DNA of 64,000 bases, taken from the NCBI RefSeq assembly GCF_009002475.1, contig NZ_AP019860.1, positions 4,154,001 to 4,218,000 of the forward strand. The letters run 5' to 3'. The notes under the pieces are model-generated. The model did not search any database, was not told the DNA's origin, and saw only the letters and a list, made by a program, of their open reading frames with translations. The position numbers and the translations under genes were made by a program. Shown here piece by piece: positions 6,177 through 15,570 of the stretch. How positions within the stretch are numbered: the first letter of the stretch is position 1; each line of letters starts with the position of its first letter. This DNA is from Candidatus Uabimicrobium amorphum. Its GTDB lineage: Bacteria > Planctomycetota > Uabimicrobiia > Uabimicrobiales > Uabimicrobiaceae.

Positions 6177-7025
6177 ATGGAAAACATTAATGCAGTTGCT
6201 CTACAAGATTTACAAAGATCCGCCCTTAATGAAGATACAATCCGCGGGATGGGATGTTACTCTCTTCCCCCAGGAAAAGATCGTGTGGAGTGGCTCAAGA
6301 ACAACCTTGGCTATGCCAAGCGCAAGAAAAGTTGCTTATCGCAAGTGTGTAGTGATATTTTGGCTTTTCCGTATCCATGTGATGATTACACAAGAGTGCG
6401 ACTCTACCCGGCGATAGATGATGCGAAATATCTGTGCGCGAAGGGTAGCTCGACGCATCTCTATTACCTAAAAAGCGATGAGAAAAAGCTACGCAAAAAC
6501 CACATTCCGATTATCTTCAATGAAGGTGAAAAGAAAACTGCCTGTGTTTCGCAATTCGCAGGGCAACAATATCTCTCTCTGGGATCCAGTGGTATCACAC
6601 AGTGGAAAAACTGTCCGGAGTGGAAACAGATCACACTAAAGGGGCGTGAAGTTTACATTGCATTTGATCGGCCGGAGATACGAAAACCAGACCTGGAGAA
6701 ACAATTACTCTCTCTTTGGTTGTGGCTGTGGAAACGTCGCGCAATCCCCAAGATAATCTCGTGGGATCCGGAGTATGAAAAGATAGACGACTGGTTGTGT
6801 GCGATCAACACGTCCAAAGATAAATCGTGCATCGATGCGATTAAAGAAAGTATTTCGTCCGCACAGACAAATGTATTTGATGAGATAAAAGATATTGATG
6901 AGGATTACTTCGCGGAAACACCTCCCAAAGTTGCGCATACTTTTTGGCGGAGAATGTTTTGCGATATCTTTTACCGGCCAGAGTTATTGAGCCAATCCAC
7001 TTGTTATTTTTCTTGTGTGCCATAG
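6177..7025 (+). CDS. DUF3854/Toprim-like replication protein, 3'-truncated
   Basis: 282 codons, ATG with AAAGGGGG upstream. The segment IIFNEGEKKTACVSQFAG and LSLGSSGITQW (residues about 112-145) and YIAFDRP (about 159-165) match the DUF3854 domain, a Toprim-like fold found at the N-terminus of primase/helicase proteins of phages and integrative plasmids. The family is normally followed by an ATPase or helicase domain of several hundred residues. Here the recognisable protein stops near residue 248, and the last 34 codons are simply the antisense of an integrase start. The product is therefore a truncated fusion and probably non-functional. Confidence 0.65.
   Translation: MENINAVALQDLQRSALNEDTIRGMGCYSLPPGKDRVEWLKNNLGYAKRKKSCLSQVCSDILAFPYPCDDYTRVRLYPAIDDAKYLCAKGSSTHLYYLKSDEKKLRKNHIPIIFNEGEKKTACVSQFAGQQYLSLGSSGITQWKNCPEWKQITLKGREVYIAFDRPEIRKPDLEKQLLSLWLWLWKRRAIPKIISWDPEYEKIDDWLCAINTSKDKSCIDAIKESISSAQTNVFDEIKDIDEDYFAETPPKVAHTFWRRMFCDIFYRPELLSQSTCYFSCVP
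6841..7023 (-). pseudogene. Truncated tyrosine-integrase start
   Basis: From ATG (complement 7021-7023), with GGGGGTG ahead, residues 1-34 (KWIGSITLAGKRYRKTF then SAKKYAQLWE) match the arm-DNA-binding N-terminus of phage integrases. After codon 34 (6922) the frame continues for 26 unrelated codons to a stop at 6841, which are antisense to the Toprim gene. Core-binding and catalytic domains (RKHRY) are absent. The remnant shows that a deletion joined two inward-reading genes of an element. Confidence 0.6.
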
Positions 7026-7295
7026 CACCCCCGTATGTTTAGGAAAAAAAAGCTAGGGGCCAAAACGTGCCCGTTTATTGTATTATTGTGCAAATTTGTG
7101 CAATAGTTATGGATAACTTACTACTTTTATACTATACTATCAAATATTACCAAACGCCCGTTTTAAAAAGAAAAATCGCAATGTAACAGACAAAAAATGA
7201 AATTATTACGTAAAAATTACCGTTTCATGACATTTTGATGAAATTACTTTTCTAAAATAAAAACAAAACAATTCCTGAAAAGTAAAGGAGATGCT
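7026..7295. other. Noncoding interval: possible attachment region
   Basis: 270 bp without a gene. Two TTGTGCAA copies at 7086-7093 and 7096-7103 are 10 bp apart, like integrase arm sites. They are followed by TTATGGATAACTTA (7108-7121), whose complement contains a DnaA-box-like TTATCCATA. A GGGGC/GCCC stem lies at 7057-7073. The position next to the integrase start is where an att site is expected; the other end is not in the window. Confidence 0.35.
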
Positions 7296-8744
7296 ATGAG
7301 ACATTACATACTTTTTGTTATATTCGCAATATTGTGTTGTTGTACCAACAGTAAAAATAACGAGGCCCTTCTGCAAACAAGTCAAAATAAAACGGAAAAA
7401 GCAATCGTAAGCGTCCCACAGAAAAACAAAGGTGAAGAGTCAAAAAAAGAGGCCACAGAAAACGAAGTAACACACGAAAATCACCGTGAAAATTTAGAGG
7501 AAGAAAAAAATCTATTATCGAATAGTGCTCCTGCACAAAGTTTCGAGGTAAACAGTTTAGAGCAAAGTGACGCACCACTTCCGACGATGGAGGTAACAGA
7601 AACAACAAGTCCTGCTCCGTCAAAGAAAAGTAAATACCAAATTTCGGGTCCCTACATGTATGAAAACTTGTGTATTTACCTTCTACACGGAGAAGACAAA
7701 ATCAAAACGAAGAATATCATCACCTTAGATGAAGCCATGGCCTCAGAAAAAATAAAAGTTTATGAAACCGGTACTGTCAGCCAGCTATCGGTGGAAAATT
7801 TAACAGCAGACACGGCCATTTATTTACATGCGGGTGACATTGTCAAGGGTGGCAAACAAGATAGAACCATTGCCAACGATATGGTTCTTCTACCAAAGAC
7901 CGGAAAAAAAAGTGTGCGTTCTTTTTGTGTGGAGTCGGGTCGTTGGAGTAAGCGTGCCGGTGAAAAATTAGATCAATTTAGTAGCAACAAGTATCAAGTG
8001 GCGAGCAAAAAACTCAAACTCGCGGTGAAGTATGCGCAAAATCAACAGCAGGTTTGGAATCAAGTGCGTACAGCGCAAAGCAAATTGTCAAAAAATTTGA
8101 ATACCAATGTACAATCCAATGTTTCACAAACGAGTATGCAATTAACGCTGGAAAATAAAAAACTAAAAGAGAAAACGCAGCAATACATGGAAGCATTGCG
8201 GCATCTAGCCTCCGAAAAATCGGATAGTGTTGGTTTTATTTTCGCCATCAATGGCAAGCTCAACCAGGCAGACATATATGGATCTAATTTTCTGTTCAGC
8301 AAACTGTGGGAAAAACTTCTGCATTCATGTGCAACCGAAGCGATCTCTGAGCAGGTAATAGAACACCAAAATCCACAAATTGCACAAGTAGATGAATGGT
8401 TGGCGAAAATGCGCAGCGGTAAAGAAAAAGCGAGAAAAGTAAATACAAATTCGCGAAACATTGTTTACCAAAGTGATAGTTCTATTGGTGAAGATGTATA
8501 TGTGGACAGCGATTTATTCGATGGCGGTGACGAAGCCAGTGATTTTGAAGAAGACGACGCCGACGACTTGCTTCACTCTAGTTACACCGATACGTCAGAT
8601 ATAGACCCGGACGAAATGCAAGAACAAAACTACGATGACTCCAACAACATCGAAATCGACGAAGAACATGAGTGGTTAGACGAGAATATCGACGAAGAGG
8701 GTGATCTCGACGAAGGGAACGAGGAAGATGATCTTGACGACTAG
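7296..8744 (+). CDS. Exported ARPP-1 domain protein with acidic tail
   Basis: 482 residues, AAAGGAG upstream. A short signal peptide ends in LCCC, so it may be a lipoprotein (poor lipobox). A Lys/Glu-rich linker (20-110) is followed by a domain (about 115-345) with HAGDIVKGGKQDRT and FCVESGRW, the signature of the ARPP-1 / DUF6569 family associated with ADP-ribose and phosphatase genes. The last 80 residues (about 402-482) are strongly Asp/Glu-rich and may bind calcium or basic surfaces. A convergent neighbour is absent; the gene seems to stand alone at the edge of the chromosome proper. Confidence 0.7.
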   Translation: MRHYILFVIFAILCCCTNSKNNEALLQTSQNKTEKAIVSVPQKNKGEESKKEATENEVTHENHRENLEEEKNLLSNSAPAQSFEVNSLEQSDAPLPTMEVTETTSPAPSKKSKYQISGPYMYENLCIYLLHGEDKIKTKNIITLDEAMASEKIKVYETGTVSQLSVENLTADTAIYLHAGDIVKGGKQDRTIANDMVLLPKTGKKSVRSFCVESGRWSKRAGEKLDQFSSNKYQVASKKLKLAVKYAQNQQQVWNQVRTAQSKLSKNLNTNVQSNVSQTSMQLTLENKKLKEKTQQYMEALRHLASEKSDSVGFIFAINGKLNQADIYGSNFLFSKLWEKLLHSCATEAISEQVIEHQNPQIAQVDEWLAKMRSGKEKARKVNTNSRNIVYQSDSSIGEDVYVDSDLFDGGDEASDFEEDDADDLLHSSYTDTSDIDPDEMQEQNYDDSNNIEIDEEHEWLDENIDEEGDLDEGNEEDDLDD

Positions 8745-8919
8745 GATTTTTTGTTGTTGGCTTTTGTAGCGAAAAACTTTCTATAATGAAGCGTGTTGTC
8801 AATGAAGAATGTTGCACTTTTGTTGTCATATGTGCAAAAGCGCATATGTGTCAAGCTTTCTACATAAAAGACTCGCAGATCCATGTCCAGACTATATAAT
8901 TTCACAAGGAATTGGCACA

Positions 8920-9717
8920 ATGGAAACTCCTCAAGAAAGCCCAAAACTATTTTACGATAATTTAGCGGAACATTATCATCTCATTGCCAATAACTGGCAG
9001 CAGGCAGTGGTTAGGCAACGTGAACAGCTTCAAACATTTTTTGATGCCATTTCTCTACCAAAAAATATGTTGTTACTTGATTGTACGTGTGGTGTGGGAA
9101 CACAGGCCATTGGATTGGCGCAAATGGGTCATGATGTACATGCTTGCGATTTAAGCCCACAATCCATTGCCAAAGCCCGAAAGAATGCACAACAGTTTGC
9201 CATCGACATTTCGTTTTTTGTCTCTGACATGCGTCATTTACGAAAAAATACCGATAGACATTATGATATGGTCGTTGCTTTCGACAATGCCATCCCACAT
9301 TTGCTTATAGAAAGAGATGTACTTTGCGCTTTTCGCAACATATATGAGTGTTTACGTCCGTCAGGTACGTTTATCTTTTCCATTCGCGATTACGATGCCA
9401 TATTAGAAAACCGTCCGCAAAGTACATTGCCACGAAACATCGATGATGAATTTGGGCAACGCATTACTTTTCAAACCTGGGAGTGGCAACCACAAACGAA
9501 CATTTATAATTTTCAATTATTTATTTTGCAAAAACAAGAAACACATTGGGAAACAAAGTGCTTTCCTTCGACATACCGCGCTTATCGCCGTGGTGAATTG
9601 AGTGATTTACTAGAGAAAATCGGTTTTCGTAATATTCGTTGGTATATGCCGGAAGAAAGTGGTTATTACCAACCGATTGTTGTCGCGCATAAATTTGATC
9701 GTCATAATTCCTGTTGA
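8920..9717 (+). CDS. Class I SAM-dependent methyltransferase
   Basis: 265 residues from ATG 8920, chosen because AAGGAA lies 9 nt upstream; the frame stays open 37 codons further up without a good site. Motif I LLDCTCGVGTQAIGLA (about 50-65), the acidic residue of motif II in VHACDLSP, then VSDMRHL and YDMVVAFDNAIPHLL give a full Rossmann methyltransferase core. The substrate cannot be read from sequence; the closest general group is Methyltransf_25-type small-molecule enzymes. Single gene. Confidence 0.8.
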   Translation: METPQESPKLFYDNLAEHYHLIANNWQQAVVRQREQLQTFFDAISLPKNMLLLDCTCGVGTQAIGLAQMGHDVHACDLSPQSIAKARKNAQQFAIDISFFVSDMRHLRKNTDRHYDMVVAFDNAIPHLLIERDVLCAFRNIYECLRPSGTFIFSIRDYDAILENRPQSTLPRNIDDEFGQRITFQTWEWQPQTNIYNFQLFILQKQETHWETKCFPSTYRAYRRGELSDLLEKIGFRNIRWYMPEESGYYQPIVVAHKFDRHNSC

Positions 9718-9770
9718 TTGGATATATTGGTTTGAATTTGGAAATGTTGATCGTATATGTTTGGGAGAAC

Positions 9771-9791
9771 GGGCGGACACTAGGTCCGCCC
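9771..9791. repeat. Short palindromic repeat
   Basis: GGGCGGAC(9771-9778) ACTAG GTCCGCCC(9784-9791), a perfect 8-bp stem of markedly higher G+C than its surroundings, sitting between convergent genes. It has the look of a dispersed REP-type repeat and may also act as a bidirectional terminator. Confidence 0.6.
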
Positions 9792-9832
9792 CTACAACGC
9801 ACTTTGTCAAAGTTATGTTTTTGGTATGCGTT

Positions 9833-11452
9833 TTAAAAATCATCGAAGGGTAAATTACGACACTCTGCTGTATCTTTTACGCCTTGTTTTGTGCTTACGT
9901 TTGCAGCACAATTATACTTGCCTTTATAAGAAATTGTCATATGGTATTTTTTTGTCTGTTCTCCGGCAAGAGAGTCCAATTTCCATATGGCAACATTTCC
10001 TGAGATTTCGGTATTATCTTGCGCAGAAATTATCGCCGTGTCTTTCTCGGTCACTTGTGCGTTTAATAGGATGTTCGTAAGATCTGAACTTCCGAGATTT
10101 GTCACGGTAATGGTAACGGCAATGCGATTTGGGGAGGATTGACTACACGAGATTTCGAGACTTATGCCTTCGGTGAAAACGATGGGAACTTGGTTTTTGT
10201 ATTTCTCACGCCACTGAGGATCAATGGCATCGAGAACGTCGACAATTTCGCGATCGTATGTCGGTGCACTGTTTAAAGACTCGACCAAGGCAGGTATAGA
10301 ATCAATGGCGTCTTTTCCCAATGTTTTCAAAATTTGCAAAGTCTGCATGCGAAAATCGATTCTTCTTTTCCCTAAATTTTGCGTAACAGCAGGAAGTGCT
10401 CCCTTGGCCTCTTTGCCAATAGCCGCCAAAGCTTCCATAGAAGATTGACGTACAGTGCGCTCTTCGTCCGCTAAGTTTTTTGCCAAAGCGGGTACGGCCT
10501 CTTTCACTCCTGTTTTTATTCTTTTTATGCCAATTGCTGCGGAAATACGTACGAATGGTTTTTCATCGTGTAGAACGGCGACCAAGTCGGAAAGTGCCAC
10601 ATGAGCTTTTGTTCCAAATCGTCCAATTGCCTGCGCCGCACCGCCGCGAATTTGTGGTTTTTCGTGGCGCAACGCTTTTTGCAAATGAGTAACAGCGGCA
10701 TCCCCAATTTGCATAAGAGAAATCCCCGTGGTATCCAACGTTTCCACCTCTCCCAAAAATGGAATCAAATGCGCGATGGCTTCTTTTGCGTTTTCTCCGA
10801 TTTCACCTATCGACTGAATCGTACAAAGTTGTACTTGTTTATTTTCATCACTTAGTTGTGCGATGAGTTGCGGGAGCACAACGCTGGACTTTCTTTTTCC
10901 CATGGCCTTGATCACCGCTTTTTTTACTTCGAGATGTTCATCCTTTAACATACTTAAAAGCTCGGGTAAAACGGCTGCGTTTTTTCCGACAACAGCCAAA
11001 GTTGTCGCAACGCAAACACGTACATGAAAGCTGTCATCCGCTTTGTGCTTGACAACAATAGCAAACGCCGCATCTCCTACTCTTTGGGTAGCATCCACAG
11101 CGTGTTCTCGTGTTTCTTGGTCTTGTAAACGAAATAATGCCACCAATGGTTCCACAGCTTTTTCGCCGATTTTCCCCAAAGTCTCTGCTGCCATCACTTT
11201 TAGCAAATAGTCAGAACCACGCAAAGTCTCAATTAATTGAGGGATCGCCTTCGCGGCATCAGCCCCCATATTACCGAGCTCGTTTATCGCGAGATATTTC
11301 TGTTGTTTACTACCTTGCGATAATTTTTCGATCAATTGGTCGACGGTATTGTCTTGTGCGCATAACGACACGCCGAGAATCAAAAATATAATAAAATGTT
11401 TATTAAACATGTGTCTACAGTGAGCATTTCTTCGCCAATACGAAGTTCTCAC
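9833..11452 (-). CDS. Exported HEAT-repeat protein
   Basis: 539 residues from a GTG with AGGAG nearby; an internal ATG at 11410 would give a tighter signal peptide (MFNKHFIIFLILGVSLCAQ). After the signal, residues about 38-410 consist of roughly eleven HEAT/PBS-lyase-type helical repeats (LGNMGADAAKAIPQLIETL pattern, about 37 residues each). The last 110 residues form an Ig-like domain (VTITVTNLGSSDLTNILL), similar to the DUF11 class of surface domains. Probably a periplasmic or surface scaffold. Convergent with the methyltransferase. Confidence 0.8.
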   Translation of the reverse strand: MRTSYWRRNAHCRHMFNKHFIIFLILGVSLCAQDNTVDQLIEKLSQGSKQQKYLAINELGNMGADAAKAIPQLIETLRGSDYLLKVMAAETLGKIGEKAVEPLVALFRLQDQETREHAVDATQRVGDAAFAIVVKHKADDSFHVRVCVATTLAVVGKNAAVLPELLSMLKDEHLEVKKAVIKAMGKRKSSVVLPQLIAQLSDENKQVQLCTIQSIGEIGENAKEAIAHLIPFLGEVETLDTTGISLMQIGDAAVTHLQKALRHEKPQIRGGAAQAIGRFGTKAHVALSDLVAVLHDEKPFVRISAAIGIKRIKTGVKEAVPALAKNLADEERTVRQSSMEALAAIGKEAKGALPAVTQNLGKRRIDFRMQTLQILKTLGKDAIDSIPALVESLNSAPTYDREIVDVLDAIDPQWREKYKNQVPIVFTEGISLEISCSQSSPNRIAVTITVTNLGSSDLTNILLNAQVTEKDTAIISAQDNTEISGNVAIWKLDSLAGEQTKKYHMTISYKGKYNCAANVSTKQGVKDTAECRNLPFDDF

Positions 11453-11662
11453 ATCTCCTATGAAATCTATCAGAATTTTGTCGATTAGTTCGCTTTAAAT
11501 GCTGGTATTTTATCACTAAATATTCGTATGTAAAATTTTATCTTCTTCAATAAATAAACATCCAACAAAGATTGCATATAGCAAGATTTCAAATTTGTGA
11601 TAATATGTTAAGGTATTCTACTCTACGTATTGAATTTATCTACCAGCGAAAGAGAGTGACCA

Positions 11663-12529
11663 GTGGAAGCTTTAAAAGTTGTTTTTGATATGGAAACACA
11701 AGACCCGGATGATTTTTTGACATTGCTGTTACTACTAGGACACCCACGTATTGATTTACGTGCGGTAACAGTCACACCTGGTTCGCAAGCGCAGGTAGGA
11801 GTAGTGCGCTATGCTTTAAGTTGTTTTGAAGTGGATATTCCGGTGGGCGCGTACAACATCAACCATCCAAAAACCTGCGTTTCTCCTTGGCACTACAGAG
11901 CTTATGGGAACATTCCACCTTCGTGCGATGCGCGCGAAGGACACGAAGTCCTCGCAGAAAATTGTGATGAAAAAACAACGTTAATAACTGGTGCGGCATT
12001 AAAAAACGTGGGACGTGCGATAAAAAACAATTCACTAAAAGTAAAAAAACTTGTTGCTCAAGGAGGTTTTGCCGGAGAAGGGGTTGTCCCAAAGTATCTG
12101 CAAATGGAAAAGTTCAAAGGGAAAAAAACATGTCCCACTTTTAACCTCAATGGCGACCGTAAATCGGCATTAGCTGTTCTTGAATATTCGGGAATACCAC
12201 GTAGATATTTTGTGTCAAAAAACGTTTGTCACCGCGTATTGTATGACCAAGATCTACACAAGCAAGTACGGGTTGTGCGCAAAAGATCAAAAGCACTAAA
12301 TATGATGTACTTGGGAATGGATATATATCTACAAAAAAGAAGCCACAAAAAACTGCACGACCCGCTAGCGGCATGTTGTGCCATTACTCCGCTTATCGGA
12401 CAATGGGAAGAGGTAGAACTTTTTTATGCCAAAGGGGAATGGGGATCGCGCTTAGCTTCGGGTTCAAATACATGGATTATAGTCGACTATAATCATGCTT
12501 TATTTTTAGAAACATTTTTGGCGTATTAA
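11663..12529 (+). CDS. Nucleoside hydrolase family protein
   Basis: 288 residues, GTG start with an AG-rich Shine-Dalgarno region. The N-terminus (VVFDMETQDPDDFLTLLLLL) holds the Asp cluster that binds calcium and ribose in inosine-uridine nucleoside hydrolases, in the DMExxDPDD variant rather than classical DxDPGxDD. GHPRIDLRAVTVTPGS and IPVGAY follow the family order, and the HDPLAACC block near residue 231 supplies the C-terminal Asp. It should cleave an N-ribosyl bond; the substrate is not predictable. Flanked by noncoding AT-rich DNA, single gene. Confidence 0.8.
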   Translation: MEALKVVFDMETQDPDDFLTLLLLLGHPRIDLRAVTVTPGSQAQVGVVRYALSCFEVDIPVGAYNINHPKTCVSPWHYRAYGNIPPSCDAREGHEVLAENCDEKTTLITGAALKNVGRAIKNNSLKVKKLVAQGGFAGEGVVPKYLQMEKFKGKKTCPTFNLNGDRKSALAVLEYSGIPRRYFVSKNVCHRVLYDQDLHKQVRVVRKRSKALNMMYLGMDIYLQKRSHKKLHDPLAACCAITPLIGQWEEVELFYAKGEWGSRLASGSNTWIIVDYNHALFLETFLAY

Positions 12530-12680
12530 AAGAGATACAGTATACAAAATACGCATCACTAACGGCGATTAAAAGCAATTCATAACTCTGTTTTCCTGTA
12601 TAAAATTTATATGGTGTGTGATGCTTTGGGGTCATCATTTGCATCGCACACCGTACACAATGAACAGTTGCTCTTTCCCA

Positions 12681-13979
12681 CTATTGCGATTCTGTACTAC
12701 ACAACGTCGTCAAAAAGGTTATTTTTTTCACCGTGATATCCGAATGTACTTCCAAAGCCTGCTCAATGTCTTCTATCTTTTGCCCATCTCTTAGTTCTAT
12801 ACGCAAAGCATAATCTTTATCAGAAATAGAAGTAATCTGACATTTTTGCGAAACTTCTTCACAGACTTTTTGCAAAACACTATGCGACGTTTTTTTCGCA
12901 AGGTGAACTTCAGCATACGCCCCTTCAATAAGGGGTAGCTTCAAATTGTCTTGTATTTTTTCCTGTTGTAAAGAGAAAAGGTAGTCAACCCATCCGGCCT
13001 TAATCAACTTCACCAATTCATAACATTCCACGGGGGTCATTCCCATAATAATTCCCTCCCCTTCGACAATAGGGCTTTGGATCACGGGAGCAGCAACTAC
13101 TTTACCCTGTGAAATGATAGCCAATTGTTCTCGTTGGTGTTGTTTGGTCATTGTCGCGAAGGTGGTAACGGACTCCTTCGTTAGTGAAAAGAAAACCGAT
13201 TTATTCACACTATTGTAGCGAACTTCTTTAAAGTTTTTCGTCATAATGTTGTAGGGGTCGTCGAGCCACAGTAGATAGTCTTTTTTATCTTTGCCACTCA
13301 TCCACAAATAGCCTTGTTTTTTTAAATCAGCAAAGTATTCATCGCGTTTTTGCGTATGGCGCCTAACGCGTTCATATTGTTGCTGTTCCTTGTATGAGTC
13401 AACCCCTACGCCTATTTTCGCGGAAGCTACAAAACGCAGCATAATACCTCTAGGACCAGAAAACTCTTCTTTAACAAGACGCAATGTTTCTGCATCCAAA
13501 TCTGGCAAATACACCACAATCTCATCATTACCAATTTGTTCCATATGATGTGGCAGAGGAAGTTGTAATTTGCGCAAATCGTTTAGATCTACCCCGTCAT
13601 CCTTATGCACAGGCAAAACTTTATAGTGCAAGCTCCTCGACCATTTTCGTGTTGATTTTATCAATCCGGCAAGAGTTACTAGCATATTGTTATCGATCGT
13701 CAAACTTACATTGATCGTCGATTTAAAGCCAAAGAAACTCTTTTTCTGTGAAGAAGATATTTGTTTCACAGCCCAGGAAGGATTTCGAAAAATCATCTTA
13801 TAGTCGTTGCGATTATAAACAAAGTGTTTTTTCTCACAAAACTTTTGCAGTAATTGATTTATGGCACTGTCAATGGCCAATTGTTGACTTTTGTTATGGT
13901 CACTACTTGAATAGGAATATGTATAACTCTGAGCATAAATGCTCACAGAAAACAATAGATATAATAAAATTATTTTCAT
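12681..13979 (-). CDS. Exported protein with SecD P1-head-like domain
   Basis: 432 residues, signal peptide ending at YAQ (about residue 17). Residues 18-110 form an LPP20/FlgT-like segment (SQQLAIDSAINQLLQKF). Residues about 250-326 resemble the periplasmic P1 head of SecD: VFFSLTKESVTTFATM, REQLAIISQGKVVAAPVI, then VEGEGIIMGMTPVEC. No SecD transmembrane helices or SecF part are present, so this is a free-standing exported relative and not part of the translocase core. Convergent with the nucleoside hydrolase; the long leader 13980-14093 carries the start of the divergent LRR gene. Confidence 0.7.
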   Translation of the reverse strand: MKIILLYLLFSVSIYAQSYTYSYSSSDHNKSQQLAIDSAINQLLQKFCEKKHFVYNRNDYKMIFRNPSWAVKQISSSQKKSFFGFKSTINVSLTIDNNMLVTLAGLIKSTRKWSRSLHYKVLPVHKDDGVDLNDLRKLQLPLPHHMEQIGNDEIVVYLPDLDAETLRLVKEEFSGPRGIMLRFVASAKIGVGVDSYKEQQQYERVRRHTQKRDEYFADLKKQGYLWMSGKDKKDYLLWLDDPYNIMTKNFKEVRYNSVNKSVFFSLTKESVTTFATMTKQHQREQLAIISQGKVVAAPVIQSPIVEGEGIIMGMTPVECYELVKLIKAGWVDYLFSLQQEKIQDNLKLPLIEGAYAEVHLAKKTSHSVLQKVCEEVSQKCQITSISDKDYALRIELRDGQKIEDIEQALEVHSDITVKKITFLTTLCSTESQ

Positions 13980-14093
13980 TTCCGTTCTCTTTCGTAGATC
14001 ATGTTATATTTGATAGTCTTACAAATGGTAGTATTGTAATCAGAAAGTGTTTGGTATTACTTTCTATAAAAAATTACTCAAATAGGAACGTTT

Positions 14094-15416
14094 ATGAACA
14101 AGATCAAAGGAAAATCATTAAAAAAAATTATTAGTAAAACTCTATATTCTGGGTGCACTTTTTATCTTGACGAGGACAAAGCACATAATATTACAGATTC
14201 TACTTTTGAAAATTGTAGTTTCCGCACCAATGTTACTTTACGTAGATTAGAACGCTGCGAATTTATTAACTGTGGTTTTAGCGGTTCCATTATCATCGAT
14301 TTGACGGAAACTGAATTACAAGAAATCCCTCCATGTCTCTTCAATTTACCATTTGTTTCCGAATTACACTTAGGTTACAACAATCTGGAACATTTGCCAG
14401 AGGAAATCGCTTTATTACAAAATTTAGAATCTCTAAATTTAACAACAAACCAACTGCAAAGTATACCAAAAGAACTTGGCGCACTACACAAACTTACTAT
14501 TTTGGACTTGAGCTTCAATCAAATAGACAATTTTACAACGGAGATCGCAACACTGCAAAATCTCAAATGCTTAGATCTCGTAGGAAACGAGCTTAGAGAA
14601 TTACCAAAAGAAATAGATCAATTGCAAAACCTTGAAGAGTTATTTTTAGGAGCCAATAAAATACGTAGCTTACCTCCCGAAATAGGAAAATTAAGCAACC
14701 TTCGCGAATTACTACTAGGAAATAATATGGTCAAACACATACCGCACGAAATAGAAGGACTCCATAACCTAGAAACGCTTTCTTTGGCAAGTAGCAATCT
14801 AGCAATTTTCCCAAAAGACATATGTAAGTTACATAATTTACGCGTACTGAATATAGACCTCAATTCGATACAACACTTACCCGAAGAAATCGGCCAACTT
14901 ACCAAATTAGAAATACTCGACCTTAAATCAAATCAACTAGAAAAACTACCGCCACAAATCGGTCAATTACAACAGATGAAAGAACTAAATCTTAACTACA
15001 ACGAAATGAAGTCTCTCCCTAAAGAAATCGGCCAACTACAACAGCTTCAAATGTTAGAGTTACATGGCAACGGGATAACACACCTACCAGAAGAAATCGG
15101 CCAATTACAGAGCTTGCAAACGCTAGACCTCACTTCAAATCACATCAAGAATTTACCAACATCCATAGGAAAACTACAAAATCTAAACTCATTACGTTTG
15201 GGCCATAATTTTATAGAGAACTTGCCTGTCGAACTGGTAAAGCTCAAAAATCTTTATGTGATAGAACTAGAAAGTAACAAAATAAAAACCCTGCCACCCG
15301 AGATAAGTCAATGCGCAAATTTAAATATACTTATTTTAGATAACAATAAAATCGAAGAAAAAACGCAGCGTAAAATTCAATCGTGGTTACCTGATTGCCA
15401 AGTTATGTTTGATTAG
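14094..15416 (+). CDS. Cytosolic leucine-rich repeat protein
   Basis: 440 residues, AGGAACG upstream, no signal peptide. Residues 10-65 read like a Cys-rich pentapeptide/beta-helix cap (NCSFRTNVTLRRLERCEF). From about 70 to 425 there are some fifteen LRRs of 23 residues with the PxEIGQLQ-L-xxLxL pattern, the bacterial/plant intracellular-type Shoc2-like class. Such proteins serve as protein-protein scaffolds. No enzymatic domain is attached. Followed by a hairpin terminator. Confidence 0.85.
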   Translation: MNKIKGKSLKKIISKTLYSGCTFYLDEDKAHNITDSTFENCSFRTNVTLRRLERCEFINCGFSGSIIIDLTETELQEIPPCLFNLPFVSELHLGYNNLEHLPEEIALLQNLESLNLTTNQLQSIPKELGALHKLTILDLSFNQIDNFTTEIATLQNLKCLDLVGNELRELPKEIDQLQNLEELFLGANKIRSLPPEIGKLSNLRELLLGNNMVKHIPHEIEGLHNLETLSLASSNLAIFPKDICKLHNLRVLNIDLNSIQHLPEEIGQLTKLEILDLKSNQLEKLPPQIGQLQQMKELNLNYNEMKSLPKEIGQLQQLQMLELHGNGITHLPEEIGQLQSLQTLDLTSNHIKNLPTSIGKLQNLNSLRLGHNFIENLPVELVKLKNLYVIELESNKIKTLPPEISQCANLNILILDNNKIEEKTQRKIQSWLPDCQVMFD

Positions 15417-15453
15417 GTTGATGTGGGTATCACAGTGATGTTTTATACTTTGG

Positions 15454-15486
15454 AAAGTGGGCTGACAAAAAATCAACCCACTTTTC
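15454..15486 (+). terminator. Terminator-like hairpin after the LRR gene
   Basis: AAAGTGGG(15454-15461)/CCCACTTT(15477-15484), 8-bp perfect stem with a 15-nt loop, between convergent genes; usable in both directions. Confidence 0.6.
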
Positions 15487-15570
15487 ACAAATACAAATTC
15501 TTGTGCAATCTGACCATTTGTATTTCTTTTTGCGATGAACAGTCTATAACTCTTAACGATCCTGTAAAAA

